64,000 bases of DNA from Hirundichthys speculiger (lineage: Eukaryota > Chordata > Actinopteri > Beloniformes > Exocoetidae), in assembly GCA_018398805.1 (NCBI GenBank), contig JAGFBZ010000712.1, positions 186,001-250,000 of the forward strand. Direction: 5' to 3'. Made by a program: the position numbers and the translations under genes. This document shows, one piece after another, positions 30,298-41,024 of this stretch (positions are counted from its first letter, which is position 1; the number at the start of each line of letters is the position of its first letter). The notes under the pieces were generated by a model. That model was given only the letters and a program-made list of their open reading frames with translations, had not been told where the DNA came from and searched no databases.

Positions 30298-31711
30298 GAC
30301 CTCATTAATGAACCGTGAGCAGAACTGATTTGTACGTAAACTGTGACCAGAGTGAAATTTACGTATTTTGGCATTTGTGAAAATGTTAGCAGTTCCAAAC
30401 TTTTCGAAGTTACGAAAAAAATCTTCTGCATCCGACTGTGTGGAGGGTTTGTTCATAAATATTTCTATGATTGACAGACTTTACAGCGTTAATACCTTAT
30501 ATGGACTGTTAGTTTCACAATATTCGGATATCTTTAAAACACATATTTAAAAAGTGAAAATAAATTAGAAATACAGCACATTTATATTAATCGACCAATT
30601 TAACATCTTTAAGCCTCAGATTGTGTTTATATGTAAATGGACCTAATCTGCTGGCAGACGCAGCGACTCAGGCTGTTGTAGAGCCACCAACGATGAAGCT
30701 GTGGTGGATATCTGATGAGGTTCCTCAGAAAACAGACACAATGCTGTCGTAGCAGAGGAGAGTCTTGCTAATACAGAGAAATGTGTTTTTTTTGCTTTCA
30801 GCATCATTTGACCATTTTGTGACCATTTTCACCTCTGGAATGTTTCATTGGACAGAAAACACAGCACTAAATATCTGCAGTAAATCTTCTTCAGTAAAAC
30901 CTCAGATGAAAGATCCACACTTGTCGTAACTGGTTAACGTTCTCATCTCACAGTGAGAAAAGAGCAAAGATGAATGATTTAACCTTCGTACGGTTAAAGA
31001 TGAGCTGCATCAGAATCGTCTCACTGTGTGTCGCTGCCTCTACCATCTCTGTCAGACCAATAGGAACGAACCATAAGGCATTGGCGCGTCCATCCAGCGC
31101 AGTAGCCTACTGACATCACCAGATACAGTGGAGAAGTGGAGCAGAAAAACATCGAACTCAAATAAAGAAGAAAGAAACTTCCCTATGTTTACTTTATTTA
31201 CTTCTTTTCAAAGCACATGAACAACACTAAGGTAACCATCAACAACACTATGGCAACTGTCAACTTGCCCATGGTAACAACCTGGGGTGGGCTGATGACG
31301 GGATGACTTTGTGTTTAGAGCCTGAACTTTGCTCTTCTTCCACCCTAGTGTTCAATCACTCAGTGGAACATGTAGTAAATTAATGATCTACTCATTTCAT
31401 GTTCTGCTGTGCAAAAAAATCATATAGTGTGAACATGACCTTAGTCCCACAGGAACTACATTTCCCACATTTCTGTACTTGTACTCTGCACAGTGACAAT
31501 AAAGTTGAATCTCATCTAATCTAATCTAATATGGAGGTCCCCAGTTTATGCTGAATAACCTGCAGTCAACTGGAACTTACTAATGTATGCATTGTTATGA
31601 AAAAACTATCAAAATTTCACACAGGATTTGTAAATCTGCTGTAGGTCTGTTATAAGGATGTGATTTAAGTGCAAAGCTACTCAGGTTTCCAAAGATTTCA
31701 TGAACGAGACC
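30298..31711 (+). mobile_element. Family T, long copy inside Tc1
   Basis: The ends GACCTCATTAATGAA and TTCATGAACGAGACC are inverted copies. Internal blocks match the 20863-21524 copy (TTCATTGGACAGAAAACAC, AGTCAACTGGAACTTAC) but are separated by extra DNA, including an L2 3' tail at 31470-31530. No transposase frame is seen. Confidence 0.7.
31470..31530 (+). mobile_element. L2 LINE 3' tail
   Basis: TGTACTTGTACTCTGCACAG, then CAATAAAGTTGAATC, ends in repeated ATCTA/TCTAA units. This is the 3' end signature of fish L2 elements. It lies inside the family T copy, a third level of nesting. Confidence 0.7.
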
Positions 31712-31880
31712 AGTGATTGGACCGTGAACTCCAGTATCCTGGAGGTAAATGTGAGTCCATCGGGACTGACGACTAAAGCATAGCTGAAAACCGGGTCATG
31801 TGATGGTATAATGATCCCCAACACAGCAGCAGATCTCCATCAGAATGAATGAAAAATAAAAATAATCAAGGTTTTGGAAT

Positions 31881-32520
31881 TACCTGTATTCCCATCATGT
31901 GGAGAAGAAACGTCTGCTACCAGTAAATAAAGCCAAGCGGCAGCAGCAGATGTGGGGATTGTTGGTGGATGATTCACATTCCTGTGGCTTACCACCAGCT
32001 CTCCCACAGCCTCCACATGTCATCTTTTCATGGATAAACACTATACTGTGCTGCTGGAGCATTTGTTCGTGGCGTCTAGAATTGCTGTGGTCAGTGCAGA
32101 GGGCACTGACACCAGCGTCCATCGATCTCAGATGCCAGGGCGTCCTCATAAAGCTCCGGCGTTTGACGCCGTCAGATGAAAATGGATGGCGTACAGTCAC
32201 CGTCCCTGGGCTTCGAGTGCGTTTGAGAGACCACAGCACTTCTGTCACGCTCTGACAAACGACTCTGAATATAAAACATGATTTCATATTGACCGTGCAC
32301 AGGCTGTTTTTGGGAAGCAGGTGTACCTTTTTTTTTTTTTGGCCAGTAACTTTACGCTTATTGAGGGTTATTTAAGGGAAAGGGCTCCACGGGGAGCAGA
32401 GGAACTGACTACTGGATGATAATATCAGTTTCTGCTGGAGGGAAACATGAGCAGAAATCTTTAAGAGACAGAGAGGTTCCACATAGATCTCCAGGGCCGC
32501 TTCTCAACCATTTCAGGACT
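31881..32520. other. Uncharacterised stretch open on both strands
   Basis: A 118-codon plus frame (31899-32255) and a 130-codon minus frame (32287-31895) overlap almost fully. Neither has a recognised domain. CpG content is slightly raised. I see no convincing splice pair, so I do not call a gene. Confidence 0.35.
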
Positions 32521-32640
32521 GTGATTCAATTCAATTCAGATTATTTATACAGCGCCGATTCAAAACACAAGTACTCTCAGGGCACTTTACAGAGACAGTA
32601 AACAGGTCAGGTACAAGTCCAATTAAACACAGTCCACTTT
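32521..32640 (+). repeat. Family Q-like fragment
   Basis: GATTCAATTCAATTCAGATT, ATTTATACAGCGCCGATTC and GGGCACTTTACAGAGA parallel the family Q start. Confidence 0.6.
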
Positions 32641-33182
32641 CAGTCCAGTTCATTCTAAATGTATTTTTAAAAACGCTAATATGGAGAAGAGTGGTCAAGC
32701 GAAACCCAACAATATTTTGATTCAGTACCCCTCCGTTGGTAAATATGAGGTGATAGTGGAGAATCAGGAATCAGGGGTGGTTCAGGTCATCTGAGCCTCC
32801 ACTATGAGCCTGATCCTAAAGGAAGAGAGAGATTTCTGGGCCCTGAATACACGAACTGGTTCCACAACGGAGAAGCTTGAGAAAACTGAAAACTCTTCCA
32901 TTCTGCTTTGGTCCACTCAAGGTACTGCAAGGTCCATGAGCTCCTCACCAGACAGTGAGCTTTGGTATGGGTGACATGGGCAGCTGTGGAAGGGTGTTGA
33001 AACCATGTATAATTACTGGACCAATAATCTGTGACGTCACCCAAAGCTTTGCTGCAGAGGGATTTTGAAGCCTCTCTTTCCAGATAATGAGTGGTGCCTC
33101 GTTGCAAAGCAGTGGAACCAGCAGCCACCACCAGTTAACTGTTTTAGTTTGGCTAGTTGAGCTTCTGCTAACCCACGATGAT
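32641..33182. other. No gene recognised
   Basis: A degraded 3' part of family Q may lie near 32820-32930. Otherwise nothing. Confidence 0.4.
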
Positions 33183-33560
33183 AATTCAATTCAATTCAGT
33201 TTTATATTGTATAGCATCTGTTACAATGTCAGCTTGTCTCTAGGTGCTTTACAGAGACCCAGATCATGACCCACCGAGCAGTAGAGCAGGGAAAGAGGGA
33301 GGGACAAGAGCAGTAGAGACACCACTCAGCAGATCATGTTGGTGTCCCCCTGCAGCGTCGGCCTATAGCAGCATAGCTATGACGAAGCTGTAATTAAGAC
33401 AAGCTTACTCTAGTCTGAGCTCCTATAGCTATGGCTATAACTATGCGCCCCTACACACTATAGCTTAGACTAACTGTAGGCTTTACTAAACAGAAATGTT
33501 TCCAATTTAGTTTTAAAAATGGATCAATATTATTAAGTAATCAATATTACTTTATCTTCA
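33183..33560 (+). repeat. Family Q copy
   Basis: AATTCAATTCAGTTTTATAT, CTAGGTGCTTTACAGAGACC, TCGGCCTATAGCAGCATAGC and CTTTACTAAACAGAAATG follow the family order. Confidence 0.7.
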
Positions 33561-33964
33561 TGTCGATCAGATCTGTCCAAACATCCTCATTTCAAGTATC
33601 GCTACCAAAATGCTTCCCCAACCTTCACCAGGATAGATGAGCTGTAGTCAAGCGAGTCCCGGGATGATCGACTGCAGGTCCCAGTAAGCTTCAGACTGAA
33701 AGGGTCCATGAATGATCCACTGGACTGACCGGCTGCTTCAGCCACTGTGGCTGTGCTGCATGTGCAGCAGGACTTCCTGTTTCAAATGTTGTTTGTTTCA
33801 GAAATGACCCCTGTGTTTAGCTGACCCTTGGTTAGCATGGCTGAGCTAAACTGAATCTTGCCCTCTTACGCTTCCAGACCAGCCCACAGCTAGTGACAAC
33901 CATCTGTTAGCACAACAGGGGTAACTCTACTACTGCTATATACCTGTGAGGGGGCGGAGTCACA

Positions 33965-34145
33965 CTCATCTGGGGCTTTGATGACTTCCTGCGTTTATCC
34001 CAGCAAGGTAGGCAGGATCACCACTCATCTCTGAGTCAGAGTTGATCTGTTTCTTGCTGAATTGACGGGAATATAGTCTGGAATTACTTGTGAGGTTCAG
34101 CATGTTGATATTCTTCCCCGTTTTGTCCCGACCCTCGTACTAAAC
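33965..34145 (+). repeat. Dispersed family Z, copy 1
   Basis: GGCAGGATCACCACTCATCT, CTTGTGAGGTTCAGCA and ATTCTTCCCCGTTTTGTC occur inverted at 63110-63300 in the matching order. Confidence 0.6.
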
Positions 34146-34197
34146 CTGCACCTTCCACATCAGTGGGAGTTCTTATAGTTACTTCAGAACTAGATGT

Positions 34198-34715
34198 CAG
34201 TGGCCTCCAACCTTTTTTGCTCCACGGACCCGTTGAATGTCAAGCAATATTTTCACAGACCAGTCCATAAAATTTGTCACAGATAAATACAACAAAATAA
34301 AATGATACGACCAGCATTAAAACTGTGGTATTTTCTATATATTATGATGAACGTAAATCCGCTGTGTATTCATGTGCAACTTTATAAGAAGCATCTTTGT
34401 AACAACAGAACATCGGCAACATCCTCTCTGTTCAAAGACACTTTCTGAAGACGTTTGATTTTTTACTCATTATTCCAGCTTAGGGGTTTAAACGTATCAC
34501 ATGACTGAGTCACGGGTCTGGAAGTTTTGTCATGTGTTAAGAGTCATAAACGGATGTAATGGAGAGAATCCGGTCATTTTTCAAAATAAAACATCATTTA
34601 GACTCGAATAATAAATCAAACAGAAAAATGGAAGGTTTTTTTTTTTCTCTGAGGCCCGGTACTAAATGACCCACGGACCGATACCGGACCAGGGACTGGG
34701 GGTTGGGGACCCCTG
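34198..34715 (+). mobile_element. hAT-type MITE
   Basis: The left end CAGTGGCCTCCAACCTTTT and right end GGGGGTTGGGGACCCCTG are imperfect inverted copies. GGACCxGTTGAATGTCA and GACCGATACCGGACC words near the ends are typical of this fish element. The flanking octamers CTAGATGT and GTTTACGT do not agree, so the duplication is lost or the copy is recombinant. A related truncated copy in the other orientation ends at 36672. Confidence 0.65.
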
Positions 34716-35224
34716 GTTTACGTGACACGCAAAAGCCCCAATATAGCGTAAAGACCGGTTTTGACCGTTACTGCCACCCAGGTTTTTTGGGGGGTACCCA
34801 GGTTTTTCCAATCAATGCAACACACAAACACAACAAAACATTTTCTTTTTAAAATATGATTGTGCTCTGTGAGGTTTCTAGAATAATGCTAAGCGCTAAG
34901 TAGCTAAAAAGATGGAGGCCTGGTCTTGGACTAGCATAACTTGGTCGGCAGCTAGCTGTCAATCAAATGACATCCGCCATTTTTAAATTCACAGTTGTTC
35001 TGGATGTAAAATCTAACTATAGAGACCAAAACTAGGGTTCTTTTCTGAAATGTTTTCACAGTCTGTGGGTGAAATAAAAGAAAGTTGCTTCTGAAAGTGG
35101 CAGAAGAAGAAAAAAGAGACACTGGCAGCTGAGAGAACAAGAGAAACAAGATAAAAGGTCAACACACAGAAACACGAGGGAAGAAGAGGAGGTGAAAATG
35201 TAAAATATCTGAGCGTCCAGCGCT

Positions 35225-35540
35225 GTAGTCCCGCTGCTCTCCTCGCTGCTTCTTTCCAGGCTGGCCTCGGCGTTTCTGCTTGGACAAACGGGTGAGTGCT
35301 CACTTCCTCCCCCGCAGATCTTCCTCCCGCTGTTTTGGCATCCATCTGCCGCTGTTGTTTGTTTGTGTTTTGCCGGTGCTCGGTTCCGCTGGGCCGCCTC
35401 TTCTCCGGCGTGTCACGACCAAACGTCGGACCGGAGCTAACGGGGGGCCTCGCGGGGCGTCCGGGAGCGTGTGTGCGCGCGTGTCTCCGGGTTCCCCAGG
35501 GTCGCAGTGAAGCTTCCTGCAGCAGAAACACTGTGGCAGG
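35225..35540. promoter_or_regulatory. CpG-rich island, possible promoter or first exon
   Basis: About 22 CpG dinucleotides fall within roughly 180 bp (35340-35515), whereas the surrounding DNA is CpG-poor. The sequence is GC-rich and not a repeat seen elsewhere here. Potential plus-strand donor sites are ACGG/GTGAGT near 35290 and GGCAG/GTAAAT near 35538. Open frames cross it on both strands but none begins with a good ATG context. It may be the 5' end of a host transcript, of unknown direction. Confidence 0.35.
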
Positions 35541-35956
35541 TAAATAAACACGCACACACCAGGGCCTGTCCACGAAGCAGCAGGGTGAAACCAGACCAGC
35601 ATTCATGTGTGTGCATGTGTGTGTGTGTGTGAGAGAGCTGTTGGGTTTCAATGGCTAATGTGACTTGAGCGCTCACACATGCACACTCTCTTGGCTGCAG
35701 TAGGGGGACGCTCAGCTCAGCTGCTGTTAATTGGATTCTGGTCCTTCATAGTGAACACAGTCCACTTCCTCACACTCATTTAAGCAGCGTGCACGTGCGC
35801 GGTGGTGCTGCAGCTCCAAAGAGCAGGAGTGAAACCATCATGGATCCAACTGAAGTTCTGACATTTGTCACTTTGCTGGCTGTTTTCTCACTACGTTGTT
35901 GGTCCCATAAACGTGAACGATGCAGCAAAACAGAAAAAGAAAGAGCTCTGTAAAAA
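35541..35956. other. No gene; (GT)n tract at about 35605-35630
   Basis: No coding signal. Confidence 0.45.
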
Positions 35957-36466
35957 CTAGGGCTGGGCAACGATTGAAATTTTTAATCGCGATTAATCAC
36001 ATGATTTCCCTGATTAATCACGATTAATCACACTGTATACGGAAAATCAAATAATGAATTCAAAAGTAGTGTAAAGGTCATTTTTATTTAAATGTTCTGC
36101 TGCCATATGAACTAAAGTGTCATAACATTTGTTGTTCAAACACTTTTAACATCAGCACTTGTCAGTAACACATATTTAGTGTAAATCTCATCTTTAAAAA
36201 AGTAAAATAAAATAAAGCTTATTGCCACTGCCAGGGCATTAATGTCATCCTTTTTTTTTTTTATGAAAAATAAAAAAAAGTCTACCAACAAAATCCTAAC
36301 AATCTAGAGGCCACAATCAGAACATTAAAACAGGTAATTTCTGAGGTAACAGCAGAAACTTTTTCAACTTGTCAGTTGTTACAAATAACCTTGTTTCTGT
36401 TGAATCCTCCGTCTGGGAGAACTTTAAAATGAAAATGTCCATGTTAAAGTTCTGTAACTTTATCAG
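35957..36466 (+). mobile_element. Family V TIR element, copy 1 (3'-truncated)
   Basis: The left end CTAGGGCTGGGCAACGATT is followed by three ATTAATCACGATTAATC-type words, TTATTTAAATGTTCTGCTGC and AAGCTTATTGCCACTGCCAG. The same order is at 51392-52088, which keeps the right terminus TTGCTCAGCCCTAG. This copy stops matching near 36466, where a hAT fragment begins. Confidence 0.75.
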
Positions 36467-36479
36467 TCCGTAATTATCA

Positions 36480-36672
36480 GCGTATCATTTGTTTTTTCCA
36501 TTTTCAATTGTCAAACAAAAATAGAAAAAAATTAAAAAGTGACTATTTATTTTTTTTCAATTTTCATTTTATTTTGTTGTATTTATCTGTGAAACATTTT
36601 GCAGACCGGTCCGTGAAAATATTCCCTGACATTTAACAGGTCCATGGACCAAAGGAAGGTTGGAGGCCACTG
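36480..36672 (-). mobile_element. hAT-type MITE, truncated second copy
   Basis: Read on the minus strand it begins CAGTGGCCTCCAACCTTCC, then GACCTGTTAAATGTCAGGG and TCACAGATAAATACAACAA, as in the 34198-34715 copy. The other end is lost in AT-rich sequence. Confidence 0.65.
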
Positions 36673-36822
36673 GTTTAGAACTTCAAAAACAGCACTAAAT
36701 TTAAATCACCTACAATTAAGGGAATTAATGCGCTATAAGTTTTATTCCTTCCCATCATTTCTTGACATTTCTGTAAAAAAACAAGACAAATAATCTCCTG
36801 GGAGCCACCATTCAGGGATATA

Positions 36823-37188
36823 CAGTCATGGAAAAAATTATTAGACCACCCTTGTTTTCTTCAGTTTCTTGTTCATTTTAATGCCTGGTACAACTAAAGC
36901 TACATTTGTTTGGACAAACATAATGATAACCACAAAGATTGCTCATAAGAGTTTTATTTAAGAGCTGATATCTTACCATTTTCCATGGTTTTCTTGATTA
37001 TAACCTAAATCACTTAAGTTTTTACATCAATAGCTATGGCGTTGTACTGCCAAAAACACTGCTTTTATGCATTCAGTGTTTTCTTTTCTGTCTGTTTTAG
37101 TCACATGATGACGTTTAGTGGTACCAGGTATTAAAATGAACTAGAAAGTGAAGAAAAAATGGTGGTCAAATAATTTTTTCCATGACTC
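36823..37188 (-). mobile_element. Mariner/Tc1-like MITE, copy A
   Basis: The ends CAGTCATGGAAAAAATTATT and AATAATTTTTTCCATGACTC are inverted, with TA on both sides (36821-36822, 37189-37190). The inverted arms extend for about 75 bp. Relative to the copy at 61254 it lies in the opposite orientation. No transposase. Confidence 0.85.
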
Positions 37189-37190
37189 TA

Positions 37191-37984
37191 ACCAACAACA
37201 TAAAAAGTAGGAGCTTATATTCAGAGTTTCCGGTGGAAGTGTCAGTTTCCATCAGCTGTTATTCCTGGTAAAGACGTCTCTCCTGTTACAGTGAAACCAG
37301 CAGTTGTTTGCAGCAGTTTTATCCATGTAGTAAAATTATGATTATTTATTTTTTCCATCCAACTTTATATCAAACCATGTCCACTTCACCTCTTGCTCCA
37401 CCAGAGACATGAAAAGGCTCTAACTGCGTCTCGCGGGTCCCTGCTAAGCTCCTCACCTGCTCACGGAGCAAAATTAAATGCTTTTTCTCTGCTCCTCTTT
37501 GGTTCAGATCACCTGGATGAGCAGGTATAAACCAGGGTTGGATGAAGTCAGCTCCAGTCCTCTAAACTGTTCCACTCGTTCCCAGATTTGAAGTCTTAGA
37601 TGTGGAGATAAGAGATTATTTGTCTTGTTTTAAATATAATTTACCCATCCAGTTCATGTAATGCGCTTTACTTTGTCACAAATATGTGTTTAATGCTTTA
37701 ATTCACAATGAAATATTGAGCTTAGTAATTAGTGAGTTAATGTAACATTTCTCTAAATGTGTCCTTCAAGGCAGAAACGATGGGACAAAATAACTCAATC
37801 CTCAAAGCCAGAATTCCTGTTTTAGAGCTGTTAGATGGAACAGCAACGTAATGAAATGGTTAAAACTTTATTGAACCAACGCTTGTTTACGACATGTTGC
37901 AACATTTAAATGCAAAAATGGGTCTACGTTAAAGTCACTCTATGTAGCAGTACCACTCCTGACCACATGGGGGCAGCATTTTTT
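37191..37984. other. No gene recognised
   Basis: AT-rich, no coding or repeat signal that I can support. Confidence 0.45.
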
Positions 37985-38065
37985 ATCTATTTATTAGCCT
38001 TTATCTAACCAGGTTAGTCCCACTGAGATGAAAAGGGAGACCTGGGCCTCCAAGGCCACATATCG
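37985..38065 (+). repeat. Fragment of a common fish repeat (AACCAGGTTAGTCCCA type)
   Basis: TTTATCTAACCAGGTTAGTC, CCACTGAGATGAAAAGGGAG and ACCTGGGCCTCCAAGGC match in order a widespread teleost repeat recalled from other genomes. Class uncertain. Confidence 0.5.
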
Positions 38066-38811
38066 CAAGAACATTCATGCATCAGTGCCAGGACGTGCCG
38101 GACCGTCCCCACTCATTAGTGTAGTATTGTCTGTGGCTCTGATAACAGATTTTTGCTTGAAAAAAACAGACATAAAGCTCATAAAGGTTATTCTTCATCA
38201 CTTTAATAATCCCACCAAGAAAACAGTCACAACTTCAACGATCAGCTGGGAAACAGAGACAAAAACATCTGGATCATGTTCTTATACAGACTCACCAGGT
38301 TCAACCAAACCTTTGAGGGCGTCTTCAAGTTAACTGAGTGAATAGAAATGTTGATAAAAGAACAGAGATGAAAACTCCTGCTGGGATCACAGTCATATTC
38401 CTGATGTCCAGTTTTCTGTGTGAACATCAGCCAACATCTGTCGAAGTCAAACACGTGAACTGGTAAAATATTAAAAAGCATGATGAACGGAAGGATGGAA
38501 GCTTCCAGCTCCTCTGAGTTCTGCGTTATTAACTCACTGCTAAACTCTCGATGCTTGAGTTTCCTGTCATAATTAACTTTGCATTTTTGTGCATTTACTT
38601 AGCTTTAATGGAAACATTACTGGTGTCTATTCTCTGAAGCTGCTACTGTAAGCCAGTTATAGTGCTGGTGTGACGTGCACCCCCAGTAACAACGACCTCC
38701 TGTCAGCCTGCAGCAACACAACAGGATGAATCCTTGTTACTGACAGGCGATGCGTCACCAACAGGACCAGTGGACGGACGTCCAGTGAAGTAAAGGGCTA
38801 CATCTGCCTTT
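38066..38811. other. No gene recognised
   Basis: Non-coding. Confidence 0.45.
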
Positions 38812-38895
38812 CTAGTCTGGTGCAAATCAGTTGCAGTTCCTCGAGTGACCACTAGAGGCTGTCTCCAAGCCTGAATCAATCCTTGACTGGCCCAG
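38812..38895 (+). repeat. Family R fragment, plus orientation
   Basis: GGTGCAAATCAGTTGCAGTT, CGAGTGACCACTAGAGGCTG and CTGAATCAATCC. Confidence 0.55.
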
Positions 38896-38924
38896 GTCCT
38901 TCATCTGAGTCCATGCTGGAGGAG

Positions 38925-39445
38925 CTGTGGACAATCCCAGCATGCCTCCTGTTTGAAATGTTGTTTCTATCGCGACATCAGACAGAAACGGCCACTTAGC
39001 CGACTCTCAGTTAGCAAACGCAGCTTAGCTAAGCTTCATCCTTCCAGACCAGCACGCAGCCAGTCACAGGTTGTTGGTACAAGATCCAAACGCAGCAAAA
39101 CATACCTTTAAAATATGAATAACTAAGTGCTAAGTGGCTGAAGTGATGATAATTAGACCATGGCTACGCTAACTGCAAGTCAAATACTGATGCCCTTAAT
39201 CATATATAAGTTTGTAGCTTAGATGTGACATCTAACTATGGACACCAAACCTGTATTTGTTACATGTTAAATATGTTTATTTCTGCTGTAAAGTTGACAT
39301 TTTAACATGGACGTCGATGGAGATCTGTTCTGTTTTGGATCCAGCACCTAGTGGTCAGGTGAGGAACTGCAACACCTACTTCCTGGTAGAAGTACAGACG
39401 TTTCGATCTCTATCGTTAGATTTCAAGTCCGTAACAACTGTATGA
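38925..39445 (-). repeat. Family R, nearly full copy, minus orientation
   Basis: Reverse complement of the plus-strand copy at 10025-10440. From left to right it holds the distal blocks (CCTGTTTGAAATGTTG, AGCTTAGCTAAGCTTC, CAGCAAAACATACC, GTGCTAAGTGGCTGAAG) and then the core (GTTTATTTCTGCTGTAAAG, TTAACATGGACGTCGATGG, CACCTAGTGGTCAG). With the fragment at 38812 it forms an inverted pair. Confidence 0.65.
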
Positions 39446-40377
39446 ATTTGTTTGCACCATATCAGGTAAAATTATATAAAGCAACAAATTAATGTATGAT
39501 TAGGGATGTGGTATTTTGAATGACAGCTGGCATAGCCAATGACAAGATGACAAAGACACAACAGTGCATAATCATTCATATTTTAGAAAGAATATATTTG
39601 TGCTAACAGACCGCTATGTCCAGTCCAGTTCATTTTAGTCAAACCCAGCCCAGCTCAAACCGGGTCAGTCTGGTCTGATCCAGTCCAGTCTAGTCTCTTT
39701 TATCCTGGCCAGATCTGGTCCAGTCCAGGCTTGTCATGGGGATTTGAGTCTGCAGGGGGAGGAGGGAACCATAAGCAAACAAGCTGTTCAGCGGAGTTAT
39801 GAAGATCATAAGTGATTATTAAAACCCCATATTGTATAAATTTTTCCCCCCACACCAAATGTGTTTCTGGCTCTGCTGAATGCTTGTTGGACGACTGAAC
39901 AATATGATGAAGATGATGTGATAAAGAAGGACGAGTGAGTGTGAAAGAGGCTTGAGTGCTTCACGTGAGCAGAAAAGTGCTTTCTGAGTGCAGAACATTG
40001 AGCTTTTATCAGCCTCTGGTTAATGTGGCGCCACAGCAGAAAAGCACAGTTTTGTTGGTTACAGTTCGGTTTTACTCTCCGAGAATATTCTCCGCTCATA
40101 TCTGAGGATCACAACCCGAACAGGTTCAAATTCAACACATTTTGGCTCAAATATTTCAAGAAGTTTGACTGTCCAACAGAACCGTGATGGAGATCCTCCT
40201 CCCCTTTCCAGGCCGTCTGTTGTTCTTCCTTGTCCTGCCTGTGTGTGGTGTTGTGATCCTCTTCATCTCTGCAAATTAACCTTTTGGTTCTTAAATATCC
40301 TGCTTTGTGCAGCATTTTAAGGTTAAATTAAGTTAAATTAAGGACATTGAACACACAGCGGGAGTAGAAAATTCAGG
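39446..40377. other. No gene; degenerate CCAGTC/GGTC tract at about 39605-39730
   Basis: Words such as AGTCCAGTTCA, GTCAGTCTGGTCTGATCC and CAGTCTAGTC recur irregularly, like a decayed minisatellite. Elsewhere nothing coding. Confidence 0.4.
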
Positions 40378-40680
40378 TCTGTGTTGATGCAATGCCAAGA
40401 GGGAAAGACATCATCAGTGATCTTAGAGAAGCAGTTGTTGGTGCATGTTAGCATGAAAAGGGTTATAAAAAACTTTCTAAATGATTTGGAGTTCAGCGTC
40501 CTACAGTGAGAAAGGTTATTCACTAATGAAGAAAAAATTTCAACACTGTTGTCAGTCTTCCCAGGATTTGGACATCTCAGCAGGTTTACCACAAGGTCTG
40601 ATTGCGTAACGGTCAGAAGAATCTCAGAGCCGACAGGCCTCACTGAGGACGTTAAAAGTTAAAGTTAAAGGAGACTGAAC
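40378..40680 (+). pseudogene. Tc1-type transposase, N-terminal part (lineage A)
   Basis: ATG at 40391 begins MPRGKDIISDLREAVV, the helix-turn-helix start of this fish Tc1 lineage. It is followed by a shifted KGYKKL-like stretch and by AGGCCTCACTGAGGACGTT. The catalytic domain is missing and the frame breaks early. Confidence 0.75.
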
Positions 40681-41022
40681 AAGTACAGTTAAATAAATAA
40701 ACAGATTTCTTTATATCAGACTCTGCTGCTGTCTCTTTTATTTGAGAAGATCTGTGAGTCAGGAGTTATAATGAAGAAAGACACTCCACATCCAGATAGA
40801 AGTTAGTGGTCCAACAGCAACCTCAAAGTTAAGGATGTAATATTAGATTATTATGTGTTGTATCATTGGATGGTTTAGCATATTTACAGCGTATTAACTT
40901 CCTTAAATTGAACGTTTTGCCCATAAAACTCTTTTAGTTGTAGCATTTAATCAATCTGCAAACAAAGGTCATTCTCAAAAACGGCTTTTTCACAGTGCTT
41001 TTTTGTCATTTATATTTTTAAT
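40681..41022. other. No gene recognised
   Basis: Non-coding, AT-rich. Confidence 0.45.
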
Positions 41023-41024
41023 TA

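Larger units (their letters stand above)
29951..31880 (+). pseudogene. Tc1-type transposase (lineage A), split by family T
   Basis: The left part (29951-30297) has GGCCTCACTGAGGATGTTAA, a degraded AGAAAGTATCTCATG stretch, TGGACAGATGAGA (the WTDE catalytic block), CACGGTGGTGGAGG (HGGGG) and GGGGTTATTTTGCAGC. The right part (31712-31880) resumes with GGACCGTGAACTCC and AACCGGGTCATG...AATGATCCCCAACA (the NDPxH catalytic block), then AATAATCAAGGTTTTGGAAT. Both halves carry frameshifts and stops. The break coincides with a family T insertion. Confidence 0.75.
33774..35055 (-). repeat. Family R copy split by later insertions
   Basis: The distal part in minus orientation is at 33774-33915 (CTTCCTGTTTCAAATGTTG, CTTCCAGACCAGCCCACAG, GTTAGCACAACA). 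The copy resumes at about 34803 (CAACAAAACATTTTC, GCTAAGCGCTAAGTAGC, TCTAACTATAGAGACC). The 0.9 kb between holds family Z (33965-34145) and a hAT-type MITE (34198-34715). Confidence 0.5.

Noticed and set aside
31895..32287. Overlapping sense and antisense frames of ~120 codons
   Set aside because: No recognised domain and no convincing splice pair. Kept only as an uncharacterised stretch.
34198..34715. Target-site duplication for the hAT-type MITE
   Set aside because: Flanking octamers CTAGATGT and GTTTACGT share only half of their bases, so no duplication is claimed.
35013..35651. 212-codon minus-strand frame over the CpG island
   Set aside because: Low-complexity Thr-His runs from a GT microsatellite at one end, no domain, and overlapping open frames on the other strand as expected in GC-rich DNA.
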